Position numbers and translations under genes: made by a program. Source: Sinotaia quadrata (lineage: Eukaryota; Mollusca; Gastropoda; Architaenioglossa; Viviparidae). Taken from it: a DNA stretch of 64,000 bases. Positions 51,551 through 63,800 of this stretch are shown here, piece by piece. The stretch's first letter is position 1; every line of letters starts with the position of its first letter. Under the pieces are notes generated by a model. The model saw only the letters and a list, made by a program, of their open reading frames with translations, was not told the origin of the DNA and searched no databases. The stretch is taken from contig CM054179.1 of assembly GCA_028829895.1 (NCBI GenBank), positions 43,196,617 to 43,260,616 on the forward strand, given 5' to 3'.

Positions 51551-52084
51551 TTCAATTTGTTAAATAAATACTTTATTCTTAAAACTGAATAATTAATTGC
51601 GGGATTTTAACGTTAGACTCCAATCTTGGGTTTTGTGTTGAGTGTTCTGGGAAGCAAGAGTGAAGGACGCGTCTCCATTGTAGGAGTTATTTATATATAA
51701 ATATTGTTTACGATATTAAGACCATTATTTAGCTACGAGATAATTGACCTGTTTTGAAGTCGATATTCGCATACATAATATGAACGATGAAGGTAAATAA
51801 AATAAGTTACCATTAAGGTAGAGTAGGCTAATCTCCATCCCACCCCCACCCCCATCCATTCCATATAACTGCTGCCAGAACACGCTCGTTTATTGGCAAC
51901 AGGCCTTTAATCATAAAAACCGACCGTTTAAAACGGACAGTCATTTTATTTTGGGCAGCATTACAGAAAGTGTTTGGATTCGGGTTTATTTTTGCGTGTT
52001 TTCTTTTCCAATTGCTTTGCAAGACTCTGGTTTCTATATAGTGCATGTGTTTGGTTGTTATTTTTTGAACGGCATGTAAATGTG

Positions 52085-52305
52085 CGCGTGTGTGTGTGTG
52101 TTTGTGTGTGCGCGCGTGTGTGTGTGTGTGTGTGTATGTGTGTGTATGTGTGTGCGCGTGTGTGTGTTTGCAGTGAATACTAGTGTATACCTTTTTGATG
52201 CATATGTACGCTTATTTTATTTTTGAATATGGTTTAATATCTTTGACCATTTTAAAATAATTTTTCTTCTTTTTCGTTGAGTATATCTATATTTGTGAGT
52301 GTGTG

Positions 52306-52343
<38 letters not shown>

Positions 52344-52482
52344 TGTGTGTGTGCAGTGAATACTAGTGTATACCTTTTTGATGCATATGTACGCTTATTT
52401 TACTTTTGAATATGGTTTAATATCTTTGACCATTTTAAAATAATTTTTCTTCTTTTTCGTTGAGTGTATATATATATTTGTG
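52085..52482. repeat. 183-bp duplication: GT tract plus 128-bp unique segment, two copies
   Basis: Segments starting cagtgaatactagtgtatac at 52171 and 52354 are almost identical. Only one substitution occurs in the first 110 bp, followed by a few changes in the terminal TA-rich part. Each is preceded by its own GT tract. The duplication must be recent, or has been homogenised. Confidence 0.96.
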
Positions 52483-52987
52483 TATATTTGTGTGTGAGAG
52501 AGAGAGAGAGCATATTGCAAAGATACTTTTTAACATACTGACGATTTTAACTACTTTCAACAGTCTTTCAGTCAAAGTTTAAATACATTAAAATGTCACG
52601 CTATAATGTAAGAAAATTCACCCTGATTCGAATATAATTTGTACTATTTTTTTTTCTTTGTCACGACTCAGAGAAAGAAAAGAGAGTGTGTTCAAGTTGT
52701 GTAAGTGGCTTGCTGTTTTGTTATTCCTAAGTTTCTTTCCATTTCACATCGAAGCACTCCGATTCAGCTTTTTTGTGTTGTTTGTTTATTCGTCGTTTTT
52801 ATAACATTTATTTTGTTTTAAAAAGTCATCTACGAACAAGTAAACCAACAGTACCCGTGTCTCTGCGTATTCTTGTTATTCCCGGTTTTGCCGTAAGCCT
52901 TGCATTGTTAAAGTTGTATAATTGTTCTAAGTCATGACAACATTACACCTTGGAAATAGATATCACAGGATACAGTAAAAGCTGCGC

Positions 52988-53064
52988 TCGCACACACTCG
53001 CACGCCACGCACACATGCACACACACACACAAACACACACTCGCACGCCACGCACACATGCACA
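52988..53064. repeat. CA-rich tandem pair around cactcgcacgccacgcacac
   Basis: Two copies of cactcgcacgccacgcacac are joined by CA units. Confidence 0.9.
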
Positions 53065-54216
53065 CGAGAACATAGTGTATAATATCGAAAGAGGTCCTAC
53101 CTAAGCTATCAGTAAAAGCTCGTAAAGAGACGGTGATCTGACGACACTGAACTGTACACCCGAGTCACCGAAACAACCCCAGCACAATCGAGTCACCGAG
53201 ACACTCCACACGTGAACAGCAATAAGTTGACAGCTTTTGCCGTTGCGAATATTATTTCGTGTCAACAGGAGGGAAAATGGTCGGTTGTTTGCTTAGCCAG
53301 TAACGGTTAGAGCTCTCGTTTGATTCTATTGTCGTGGTGTTGTTGACAAATGAATTAATTTACTTGTGCTGCATACATTACTCTAGCGTCAGTATCACCC
53401 ACCTTCTCTCTCTATGATTGTTTCTCGCCTGCCGTGAGAACTTTTATTGGCCACTCTGTGGTACGAGAGTGTGGAAGGGTCTCTTGCTGTTCGTTACCAA
53501 TTCAACGAACTATTACGATCAGGTGACTTACACCTACGCTCGCATTGTTCAACGGTCATTACCGGCTCTCAGTTGCCGAAAGCAATCTGGGGCATCTGAT
53601 GGCCATGAACTCGCTCACTGTTCGAAGATACTTAAACGTGCGTGACCTTGAATTTCAAAGCTAGGCCACCGCTTAATACACCTCGTTAAGGTGATGCGAT
53701 AGAGTGGGCGTGGACCACAGCTCTAAAACTAGTATGACATCGATTAGAGTTAGTCGCCGTAGTGCCGCAGAACAAAATTAGATTCACTAATGGAAAGAAA
53801 CGCCGAAGGTCGTTGCACAGTCAACGTTTGTCCGTCCTGGATCATTTACCACTTTACCCACCCACCACACACACGCTTCTCTCCTCCATTCAAAAGTAGA
53901 TTTTAAAAAAATCAACTATATTTTATGTTGTGCAATCAGTTATCAGTAAAGTCCTTGATTTTTTCCTTTAACCATACCCGCTCCCGGTCACATCAGTCGT
54001 GAAACTTTTTTAAATGAAAAAAAAAACAAGACGGCATAATCTACTTTTTTGAGAGCACTCGATTTGCACGACCCTTTATTTGCAATTCCCAACGACTCTC
54101 AACTGAGTGCAGTCGACTGTTGTCGCAGAACAATTCTTGTAAACACGTTACTGATTGCAGTATTCTAAGCATATCGCTATCAATTTCCACTGAGTGGACC
54201 GCGTTCATGGTGTGGA

Positions 54217-54220
<4 letters not shown>

Positions 54221-54308
<88 letters not shown>
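54221..54308. repeat. (GT)n microsatellite
   Basis: About 44 uninterrupted GT units. Confidence 0.98.
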
Positions 54309-54309
<1 letters not shown>

Positions 54310-55408
54310 GGTCGGTTTGGATATATGTACAGGTCATCTATGGAAACCATCTTAATTCGAACACTTAGGTGTAGTGGCACGCGAAACTCATTGAAAAACA
54401 TCTTTTGCAAGATGGAACGGTCATATGCTGCCGGTTAAACGCTTTCTCGCATGATCGTTACATGAAAGAAATCAGCCGGAATACACACAGGATGGAATAA
54501 ACAGGATGGGATTGCAAAGATATGGGATTGGATATACACAACGACAAAAAAAGCAGTGTTTGATGCAGGGAAATAGCATGTGCTAAAAATAGAATAGGAT
54601 ACAAAAGCAAATAGCACAGACATAAGAGAGAGAATGGATGCAAACACGCAGATTCTAGAACACTCTATGTGATATGCTTTGATATCGCATGCAAAGTTAT
54701 GGACGATTCTCTATGGTGTGCTTTGTGAGTGCTTCAAATATTCTGGAACATTTGTAGAAGGGGTACATTGGACCATCTCGTAATAAGAAAGAAAGTGACT
54801 TGTTGCAAATGCATAATTGTGAACACTTGCCAGCGACAGCTGCCATTATTGACCATAATTATCTCTCTAATACCCCACTACTCTCATTTCTGTGATGAAT
54901 TATATCTATGAACCTGATTTTATATATATGTTAATTACTGCTGGTCTCTATGCTAGGATAAACTGAATGAGTGTCTAATGTTTAATCAAACATTCCTGTG
55001 AAGTGATGTAAATGTCAAATGTCTTTTGATTATATTCACGTTTTAATATTTGATTGTTGATTTATTTATTGTTAAATTTATTAACTTTCTTGCACTTATA
55101 TTAAAACTTTAGAGTAATGGTGGGTGAATGAGGGCTCGTTAAATATAAATAAAAGACAGATTTTTATTAATCCTTTAGTAAGAAGTTTCCACCTATAGAA
55201 ACATTATGTGACAGTAAAACATCTATCTTATTATTGTGTAAAGAGTAGAGTTTTACGACACCTTTATAATCCGCCAAGTTAGAGACATGTTGGTCTTGTG
55301 GGAGAATTATAAATAACAATAAATTAAGATTCTCCATCACTTGTAATTAGTTGTGCATTATTAATTAATAAATAAAAATCATAACCTGTGAAGGCCCATG
55401 GGTGTCTC

Positions 55409-55790
55409 AGATACAAAAGACTATATATAATACATTATAATTATACTCAAAACAAATTAATAGCATTGAATACAAAAGACAGTATAGAATACATTATAAT
55501 TATACACAAAACAAATTAATAGCACTGAATACAAACGACAGCATAGAATACAATATAATTAGTAATATACACAAAACAAATTAATAGCTCTGAATACAAG
55601 ACACAGAATGGAATACAATGTATAATACACAATACAAATTAATAGCACTAAATACAAAAGACAGTATAGATTACAATGTAATTAGTAATATACACAATAT
55701 AAATAGCACTGGATATGTGTGACATTATAGAAGAATATATTGTAATTATACATAATATAAATAAGTAGCACTGAATACCTGTAACCTAAG
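55409..55790. repeat. AT-rich tandem repeat of about 60 bp, about six copies
   Basis: Units share gaatacaaaagacagtatag, then aatacattataattatacac and aaattaatagcact. Divergence rises to the right. Confidence 0.9.
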
Positions 55791-57464
55791 AAATAGCACT
55801 GAATCATTCTGAGGAATAGCACAGGAAACCAAGAAATAACAAGGAAATTCAATTAAAATTTACATAACTCTAAGAGACAGCCGGGATGTGGTGGGGAGGT
55901 GAATTGTATAGAGCGCGAGACAGCGACCGGAAATATAAAAAAAGTGACAGGTGACAAAAACAAATTGTACAGATTAAATTAAAAAAATAGAAAGGTAATT
56001 TAAGAGTCCAGATGTTTTAATTGTCAACATTATTATCGAAACAGTTTTTATTTAGAAAGTGAAACGTGCTCAGCAGATAAAAAAATTGCTTGTAAGCTCC
56101 AAGCCGAAATGTTGATTCCAAAAGCTATGAAATCAAAAATCTGTGCGCGAGAGACATATTTCTTGAACGAACAAATCCGAATAATAAGAAACAAGCAGCA
56201 TAGTCTTACCAAGGGAAATAACTCTTGAAAATTAAGCCGATGTAAACTCATTGTATTCTTAATTATAGTAACAATTTCCATTTGCTTCTCAATTGTTCGG
56301 CTTCAGATTTATTTATTATTAAAAATATATAAGCTAGGGCTACTTTTAACTCCTAAAAGAAAAAGGTTTAATACGCACGAAAATATGTTTTAAAATAATG
56401 AAACCTAGTGATAAAATAAATGAAGAAATAAGCACACTTTTTTAAAATAAAATAAAAATGAATGCTTACAGCTTCCTCTTTCAAATATTTATTTTTTAAA
56501 TTTATATTTAAAATCTTAATTTAACCATTTTGTCTTATTTTCCTCCTTTGTAAGATTATTTATCAGCTGTTCAGAATGAAGACTTTGAAATTAAATAAAT
56601 AAATAAATTTATGTTTATTGAGTTAGTGAAGGAAAAAAACTCACAACGAGTAACAGTTCATACCTGTCATAATATAGGGCCTAGCTATGATAAATGAGTT
56701 ACTGTTGTTTTATATGTCGTCATAAGGCCTCACTATCATAACTGGTTAATATCACTTAATAGCTGGAGCATAATGGCCAGGATAATGGCCTAGTTTCTTT
56801 CTTAAGTTGGCTATGACATAGTGTCAGTGTATGTCTGACTGAAATAATACACGTTTGCATAACTGACCATTCAACATCGCTTTATTTTGATGTGTTCTTG
56901 TGTTGATGAAAATCGCGAATATTTTACTCTTTTATTTCTTCATAATTTTTTCTTTCCTTGTATTCTTTAAAGAAGATTCATAGTGTGCTGAAGTGCCTCC
57001 TGGCAGAAACGAAATCTTTGCAGAGCTTTTGAAGATTGAGACTTGCTAGGCACGTGCCGCTGCATCGCATTGTCTTCATAACATCTAGCAGACATTTTCT
57101 TTCATTGTTTGGTCTACGTTGAGTTTGGAATAGACGAGGCTTCGCGATTGGCAAGGAGTCCGAATCGTTCAGAGTAAAGGTTTGCAGAATCTTAACTGAT
57201 TCGTTCACGATCTAAAGGCGTTAAATGTTGCCATGTTGAATGCCAGACATTGATTTTTTTTTTAAAAACACATTGATCATGTAACATGTAAATTGATCAT
57301 TGATCATGTAACATGCAGTATTCAAACAAACTGCATCGTTTAGACCATTCGTGTTTGCGAGACTAAATTGATTGATCAGGTAACATATACAGTAAACCTA
57401 TTTATTTTAATAATATTTTTTAAAATGTACTTTGTTGAGATAACTTTTCATTTACTAGTCAGCT

Positions 57465-57630
57465 TACATTACTAAGACAGCTTGCATACAGCTTACATTG
57501 CTAAGACAGCTTGAATTGATGTGATAGCTTGCATTGCTAAGACAGCTTGCATACAGCTTACATTGCTAAGACAACTTAGAATTAATGGGACAGCTTACAT
57601 TGCTAAGACAGCTTGCATTGATGGGACAAC
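57465..57630. repeat. Tandem repeat of 16-28 bp around acagcttacattgctaag
   Basis: About seven copies alternate between acagcttgcat and acagcttacattgctaag forms. Confidence 0.88.
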
Positions 57631-57777
57631 CACTAAAATATTTTTGTGATGAGATAACCCACTTTGATAGGATACCATCATCGATAAAATAACCTAATTT
57701 GATAAGATAACATTTATCAGACTGCTGGTATGGGAAGATAACATTGGCTACAGATCTGACTCTTCGACATATAGTAA

Positions 57778-57912
57778 CGACTAGACTGGTGTGTGTTTTT
57801 TTCTCTGTATTTTAGGAACAAACGACTAAACTGGTGTGTTGTTTTTCCCTCGTATTTTAGGAGCAAACGACTGGTGTGTTGTTTTTCCCTCGTATTTTAG
57901 GAGCAAACGACT
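57778..57912. repeat. Tandem repeat of about 45-55 bp, three copies
   Basis: Units share ctggtgtgttgtttttccct, then cgtattttaggagcaaacga. The third copy has lost the ctaaa before ctggtg. Confidence 0.93.
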
Positions 57913-58285
57913 ACCATGTATTGTGCACACAATCTGTTCTCTTGAATTTTTCTATCACTGCACACACCAGTTTCTCTCTTGGGCTGTGTTTTTTTTCCTC
58001 TCTAGAATGAAGTGGTTTCAATGGATATTTTCCCGTTTCGGAAATAAATGCAGGCGTTATTGGCAAAGTATTTTGTCGCTACTGTGTAGCATTAGTCATA
58101 GACACTAAATCCGGGGTTATATCACTGGCGCATTGTACAGACGCTTGATATAGCCCCGCAAACAGTAGATTAATCGTTGGGTCATTCTCATTTAGAGAAC
58201 ATACATAGATACTGGCTACTTCGCCGTGCCGTTGTCGTGTAGACGTGTAGTAGACGTGTGCACGAGGCTCTTTTGTGTATTATTT

Positions 58286-58560
58286 CCATTTAGTCAGTAG
58301 ACAGGGACTAGAACCATCGTTTTGTTTTTGCCATTTAGTCAGTAGACAGGGACTAGAACCATCGTTTTGTTTTTGCCATTTAGTCAGTAGACAGGGACTA
58401 GAACCATCGTTTTGTTTTTGCCATTTAGTCAGTAGACAGGGACTAGAACCATCGTTTTGTCTTTGCCATTTAGACAGTAAGTAAAGTACTTGGCACATTG
58501 TTTTGGCTTTGCCATTTAAACAGTAAATAAAGCACCTGGCACATTGTTTTGTATTCCTAT
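58286..58560. repeat. 45-bp minisatellite, four near-identical plus two diverged copies
   Basis: Units start ccatttagtcagtagacagg at 58286, 58331, 58376 and 58421. They differ at no more than one or two positions. Two diverged copies start at 58466 and 58512. The unit is 15 codons and open on both strands (HLVSRQGLEPSFCFC on +), which is a consequence of the repeat. Confidence 0.95.
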
Positions 58561-60534
58561 AGGGATTGTAGAGGTAGACATAAGGCTTATCATTTCATTG
58601 TAATTTATTTATTTATTAGAATAAACACTTGGCTTGTAGAGGTTCCATTGCAGTTACGTCAGTGGACTTAGACACTATAGGAGATCGTCGAGTCATCCCC
58701 CCACCCCGTCCTTAAATGGTTTGCCTCCTTTGCCTATGTTCATCATTGTCTTATTGACAAAAATCTTGCAGCACTTTCTTCGTCGCTATGTCATGTCATT
58801 TAAGCATGCGTAAACATAAGGTCCAGCTATGTGAATGATTTATGTTATTAGTATATACAGACACTGGCTCACAGTTGTTTTGTCATTTCTGTTTAGACAT
58901 TGGATCTGGTAATATTATTATAGGTTCATTATTCAGCCATATAAGAAGGGGTTCCAGTCACAATGCTTGAATTTGAAGCAGGAAGCTCCGTTTATCGAGA
59001 TGCTTCTCTGACAGCAGTGAAATGAACCGTTAATACGGGAAGACTTTTCTGGAAGGAAGTGACCACTGTCCATCGTTATATGTGATATATTTGACTGTTC
59101 GCTATGAACTTCCCTTTCGCTTGGCATCACAGAAACGGGAGGTGGACACATGACCATGGCCTTGTGAAACTAGAGTGATGTTGTTTAAGATTAATTTTGA
59201 AAGTAAGATAATTCGAATGTCATATTCCAAATATTAACCCCTTTTTTCTAATAGAAAAAAACTACAGCAGAAACAGGTTTCCCCAATTCATCACTTACAC
59301 ACTGCAACAACATTATTCTCACTTTTATCCAAACATATATAAATTTAAGTAGCATTTGGGTACTTCACATACTTTTACACATCTCTTAATTATTTAAGCC
59401 CAGCAATACTTCAGAACCAAATCAGTAGGTCGTTCTAACCCCAAATATGCTTCCTTTCTAGAGATCAAATAAGATGCATTACAGTTTCAACAATATAATA
59501 CTTCATCTAGAAAATGAATTTTGATAACTCTTTATACCGCCATGATTCGTTGAACTATTCATGACCTTTTGTTGCAATAACAGTTTCATTAAATTCAAAA
59601 CGTTATCAGTTCTAGTTTATATAACTCATTTTACCAGAAGCCTTCTTACATCTTTTGACTGAGTACCTTAATTGCCCTATGAAATCCAGACAGGAGATAT
59701 ATTACTCTTAATAATTGTTAAACGTTGCTTAATTTTGTATTTAATTTTTTTAATTATTAAATTTGCATTTTAAATATTGATACTTATTATTTATTTACTA
59801 TTGGACTTATTAGTGTTTGTATTACATTCATGATTTTATTCAGTATATCTAGCTGTTTTTCTTTTTGCCTGTACTCAGCACATAGGTGTGTGTGGTCGTG
59901 TTAAGTTTCAGCATGCGGCCACCAACCCTTGAGAACCAATAAAATGGAGACAAGAAATTGAAACAACAGACCTGATATACCTTACCCAACCCATCACCTA
60001 CTGTGGCAGTTCTCACGATTACTAGGATATGCACGGCCACACCATGACAATAGCATGCCCTTTCTTCCATATATTAAACACTGCCGGAAATTTACTGGGG
60101 CCTCAACTTATTAGATGTGTTATAAAACAAAGTGTTGACTGTTCTCTTTCCAGAATGTAACATTTCCCTTTACGTTTTAATTTGTCAAAGTAATAGCTTT
60201 TTAAAAAAAAATCTATTAACGCTCCGTTTCCAAAGAAATATTGTCAGGTTTTAAAAAATATTTTTAATTTATTTCATTTCTTGACCCATTTTCCTCCGTT
60301 CCTGGGGAAAAATGTACTAGAAGGAAAGCCTAACCAAAGGCCATTCCATGGGAACTGAGGACAAGAGTTAAGCTGTAATGTACCTCAAATTTCCTAATAC
60401 ATAATAATTTTCTCCCACATTTTAATCATTCTCTCCCACATTTACTCTTTCTTTAAAAAAAAAATTGCATTAGAATACAAACATATATACTTGAATAACA
60501 GTTTATTCATATACGATAAAAGCTACAATAAACA

Positions 60535-60558
60535 CACATACACACACACACACACACA

Positions 60559-60589
<31 letters not shown>

Positions 60590-60596
60590 GCGCGCT
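60535..60596. repeat. (CA)n(CACG)n(CG)n microsatellite
   Basis: CA units pass into gcac units and then gcgcgc, next to the unrecognised open frame at 60605. Confidence 0.96.
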
Positions 60597-60604
60597 TGAA
60601 GTGA

Positions 60605-60961
60605 TTTCCAAATTACACTACGATCTTGATTTTCTCTGATGTTAACTTGCATATAGTTTACTGCACAAATGTGAAAAGTTCAAGTGATCTGAGGCATCTC
60701 AAACATGCCTGTATAGACACAAGAGACATGTTTTGTTCGTTCCTGCCTTTCCAAAGCATCTGCAACGGGCACAATGATCCTATGACGCTAGCTGACACTA
60801 CTATTCCTTTTAACCAATATCAAAAGGGTTACATGATCTGTGACGTCAAGTTTCTGTGTGTCCATAGTGCTCCAGATCTAAGCGACTGCGGTTCCCAGAG
60901 TCCTCCACTAGTCGCCACTAATGGAAAAAAGCCGGCCGAAAAAAGAAGTGTCACTCTCTAA
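60605..60961 (+). CDS. Unrecognised open frame, possible terminal exon
   Basis: The frame is open from just after a TGA at 60602 to a TAA at 60959-60961. The 3' half is more GC-balanced and protein-like than its neighbourhood. It contains the segment SICNGHNDPMTLADTTIPF, later VKFLCVHSAPDLSDCGSQ, and ends KKPAEKRSVTL. A pyrimidine-rich stretch (gttcgttcctgcctttccaaag, ending near 60756) could serve as an acceptor. There is no convincing start-codon context and no polyadenylation cluster that I can see, and I do not recognise the product. It lies just after a CA/CACG microsatellite. It could be a terminal exon, a mobile-element remnant or chance. Confidence 0.18.
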   Translation, partial: FPNYTTILIFSDVNLHIVYCTNVKSSSDLRHLKHACIDTRDMFCSFLPFQSICNGHNDPMTLADTTIPFNQYQKGYMICDVKFLCVHSAPDLSDCGSQSPPLVATNGKKPAEKRSVTL

Positions 60962-61349
60962 TCCGTACGTTGATCACTCCGTCGCTTCAAAAAACGTCTT
61001 ACGTTGGAAGTTGTCCCTGCAGGCGATATCGTCTGAAAGTCACTTAGCTAAAACCTCTTAACAGGCCCTGAAAACAATTTCCGGGCTGGCTAATTTTCTT
61101 TCTTTCCTTCTTCTTTCTTCCTCGGTATGTCTTTTAGAAAGATTGTGTTGGTATAAAACTAAATTATTTATTTATCTATTTATAACTTTTTTAAAGAACG
61201 GAAAAAGTACCCTGAGGGCGACTTTCTTCGATCTGTTTAGTTCGAGCGTTAAGAATGCTGCTTTTAAAGAAATTGGAAACCCAAGCACATTAAATTTTGC
61301 AAAACTTTTATTGAAAGCACTGCTAGAGGGTTTACTTCCTTTGCCATTT

Positions 61350-61350
61350 T

Positions 61351-61402
<52 letters not shown>

Positions 61403-61552
61403 CATACACACACACACACATACACACACACATACACACACTCACACACACACACATACACATGCACACACATACACACACAACACACACAAAGGCACAC
61501 ACAACACAACACACACACACACATACACACACGCAACACACACATACATTAT
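61350..61552. repeat. Interrupted (CA)n microsatellite
   Basis: About 200 bp of CA units, broken by acatac, caacac and aaggc interruptions. The Cys/Val-rich minus-strand frames over it are by-products. Confidence 0.97.
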
Positions 61553-62154
61553 TATTTTATATGCTATAAGATTAATCTCGCTTTATTTTGTTGGTGTTGC
61601 TGGGGTTTATCTATCTTTCTGTGTGTGTGCTCGCACGAGCACGCGGTATAGTCATGAGATACTGCTATCAACTTGTCGAAACCGTCTTATGCTCGATTTT
61701 CATTTTATAGAAATGTGAAATTCTTTGGCACCCTTCTGGCTGTGATGTGATTTTTACAACTTTGCACTCATCGCCATTTTGGAAATATGCCGCCTTTACT
61801 TAGTTACGGGAGCAAAAGAAGAAAAAAATTTTACAGGTATTTTTTTGAAGTGCAAGGCAGTGGGTTGGCGGATAGTGAATGACATCTTCAAGAAATTCCT
61901 GACACATACCAGATTGTTTCACTTAATTATCACCTTTTTATTTATTTATTAATTTATTGCAGAGTTTTTTCTTAGTGCAGAAACACCTGTCCGCTTTTAT
62001 TTTATAAATTTTCTAGAAAACACCTCGCGTAGCTCCGTAAAGGTTGTTTTCAAGGACGCGTAAACTCACCACTTCACACCCAAATAGACCTGGCACTGAA
62101 GTCCATACCAAGATGGACTTGTATAGTGAAAGGGTTAATGGTGCATTCCGTTCG

Positions 62155-62235
62155 TTTTAAGACTTTGTCGGTATAGTAGCATAGACAGGTGTTCTTTTTA
62201 ACTTTGTCGGTATAGATGCATAGACAGGTGTTCGT
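62155..62235. repeat. Tandem duplication of about 39 bp
   Basis: Two copies of actttgtcggtatag(tagc)atagacaggtgttc; the second lacks a few bases. Confidence 0.93.
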
Positions 62236-62374
62236 TTGCTGTATAGTGACAAATGGCTTCTGTAGAAATGTGTCAAAATTTGAAAGAAGGGAGTTTTTCC
62301 TCTTTTTTTTTTTTTTTGTTTGTTTGTACACTGTCCATGACCACTCTGTCATTTGTTAAAACTGTTTTTCTCTT

Positions 62375-62443
62375 GGAGCTGGATTAGGATAGCTCTGAAG
62401 TAAAAGCGCCTGAACGTCTGGGGTTCGACCCCAGCCCTAGCGA
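62375..62443 (+). pseudogene. tRNA-like relic or tRNA-derived SINE head
   Basis: A perfect T-arm is present: stem ctggg/cccag around the 7-base loop gttcgac, which contains a Pol III B-box (ggttcgaccc). It is followed by ccctagc, suitable as the 3' acceptor strand, and then by an eight-T run that would act as a Pol III terminator. The upstream part (ggattaggatagctctgaag, then gcgcctga) only loosely resembles the D-arm/A-box of Ser/Leu-type tRNAs, and the 5' acceptor strand does not pair well. It is therefore more likely a decayed tRNA or SINE head than a working tRNA gene. Confidence 0.45.
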
Positions 62444-63304
62444 ATATTTTTTTTCTCTTTCGTTCAATCCAAATCCACTCTACGTCATGAATATTAATTA
62501 GCTTGTGGTATGATCGTAAGCGCTGAGAGATGTTGGGAGAATCTGCTCAAATAGATTATTACTATTTCAACTATTACTGTTAGCAGTATTGGTAGTAGTA
62601 GTGGTGCTGGTGGTTGTTTAAAATGATTTTTACACACGCTTGTGCGTTAGAAAGTGTCAGAAACTGCAACTTCATATTCCTTTAAATAGGTTTGTAGTTC
62701 TAAAATTGTTTTGTTGTTTACAAACTCGTTCTTCTGCTGTCAGCTGGCATTGCTGTCCTTTTCTACTATTACTATTCATTTACTACTGAACACCCAGGTA
62801 CATGCACTATCATAATAAATAAAGCACCGGTTCGACACCAATTCTACTATAAATTGTAATAAATATGGATTTCTTGTTAGTTTTACTAACATATCATTGG
62901 GATGTATTGATTGGGCTTCATTACACCTGTAATAAACAGTTCGGTCAGAGTACTACTCTGGTAATTTCTAGATCGACCTCATTACTACAAAATAACTATT
63001 CAGCCGTCGTGGTGCAGTCCCTTGCGAGATGGTACTTGTGCTAATAGCTGAGTAGGACAGTTTTCATTGAGAAACGTTTTGCTTGAGATTGGCTGTATAG
63101 GAAATGACGTGAGCTGTTATTCGTACAACGCAGCTCTGTTATCATGTATGATTGACTCGTGGTGCTTACCGTGCTCACGCATCTGATAACGTCGATTTAA
63201 TCAGCATCGTTACAGCTCAGTTTAAAGCAGTCACAGTGCAACAGGAAAGTAAATTTACTGCGTGGAGTTTCATCATTGCAGCGCTTGAGCTCTTGCGATT
63301 GTAG

Positions 63305-63800
63305 TGGACGAGGGTTTATGATCGCACATTTTGTGAACGAACTAGTCTTGTCATGCAGTAGACGAGGGGTTTTGATCGAGTGCTTATGATTGAGTGTTTA
63401 ACTAGTCTTTTCATGCAAGAGACAAGAGGTTTTGTGATCGAGTGCTTACGAGTAAGTGTTTGACAGCCTTTCATATAGTGCAGACGACACGGTAACAAAC
63501 GGGGGTTTGTGAGCGAGTGTTCCACTCAGTCGTTGATTTAGTACAGTAGACGGGTTAATGAACGCGGGTTTGATAGAGCGTTTATGAGTGAGTGTATGAC
63601 TCACTACCGATAAAGAAGCCAATAAGAGATTATTTGTGAGCGAGTGTATGACACTACAGATACGGAAGGCAGAAAATGAGAATTTGTGAGCGAGTGTTGG
63701 ACACATTGCGGTTACAGAATGTTTGAACGAGTGTAGGACTCACTACAGACACAGAAGGCAGTAGATAAGGAATTGTGAGCGAGTGTAGGACTAAAGAGTG
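63305..63800. repeat. Degenerate tandem repeat of about 55-65 bp, about eight copies
   Basis: Units share cagtagacgagg-like and gggtttgtgatcgagtg-like parts, with gtgagcgagtgt(t/a)gga and tcatgcagtaga variants. The minus-strand frames containing repeated SLTNPLL-like peptides come from this array. Confidence 0.85.

Noticed and set aside
53418..53645. 75-codon frame in a slightly GC-richer stretch
   Set aside because: No recognisable domain and no start context or splice signals that I could support. Similar frames are expected by chance.
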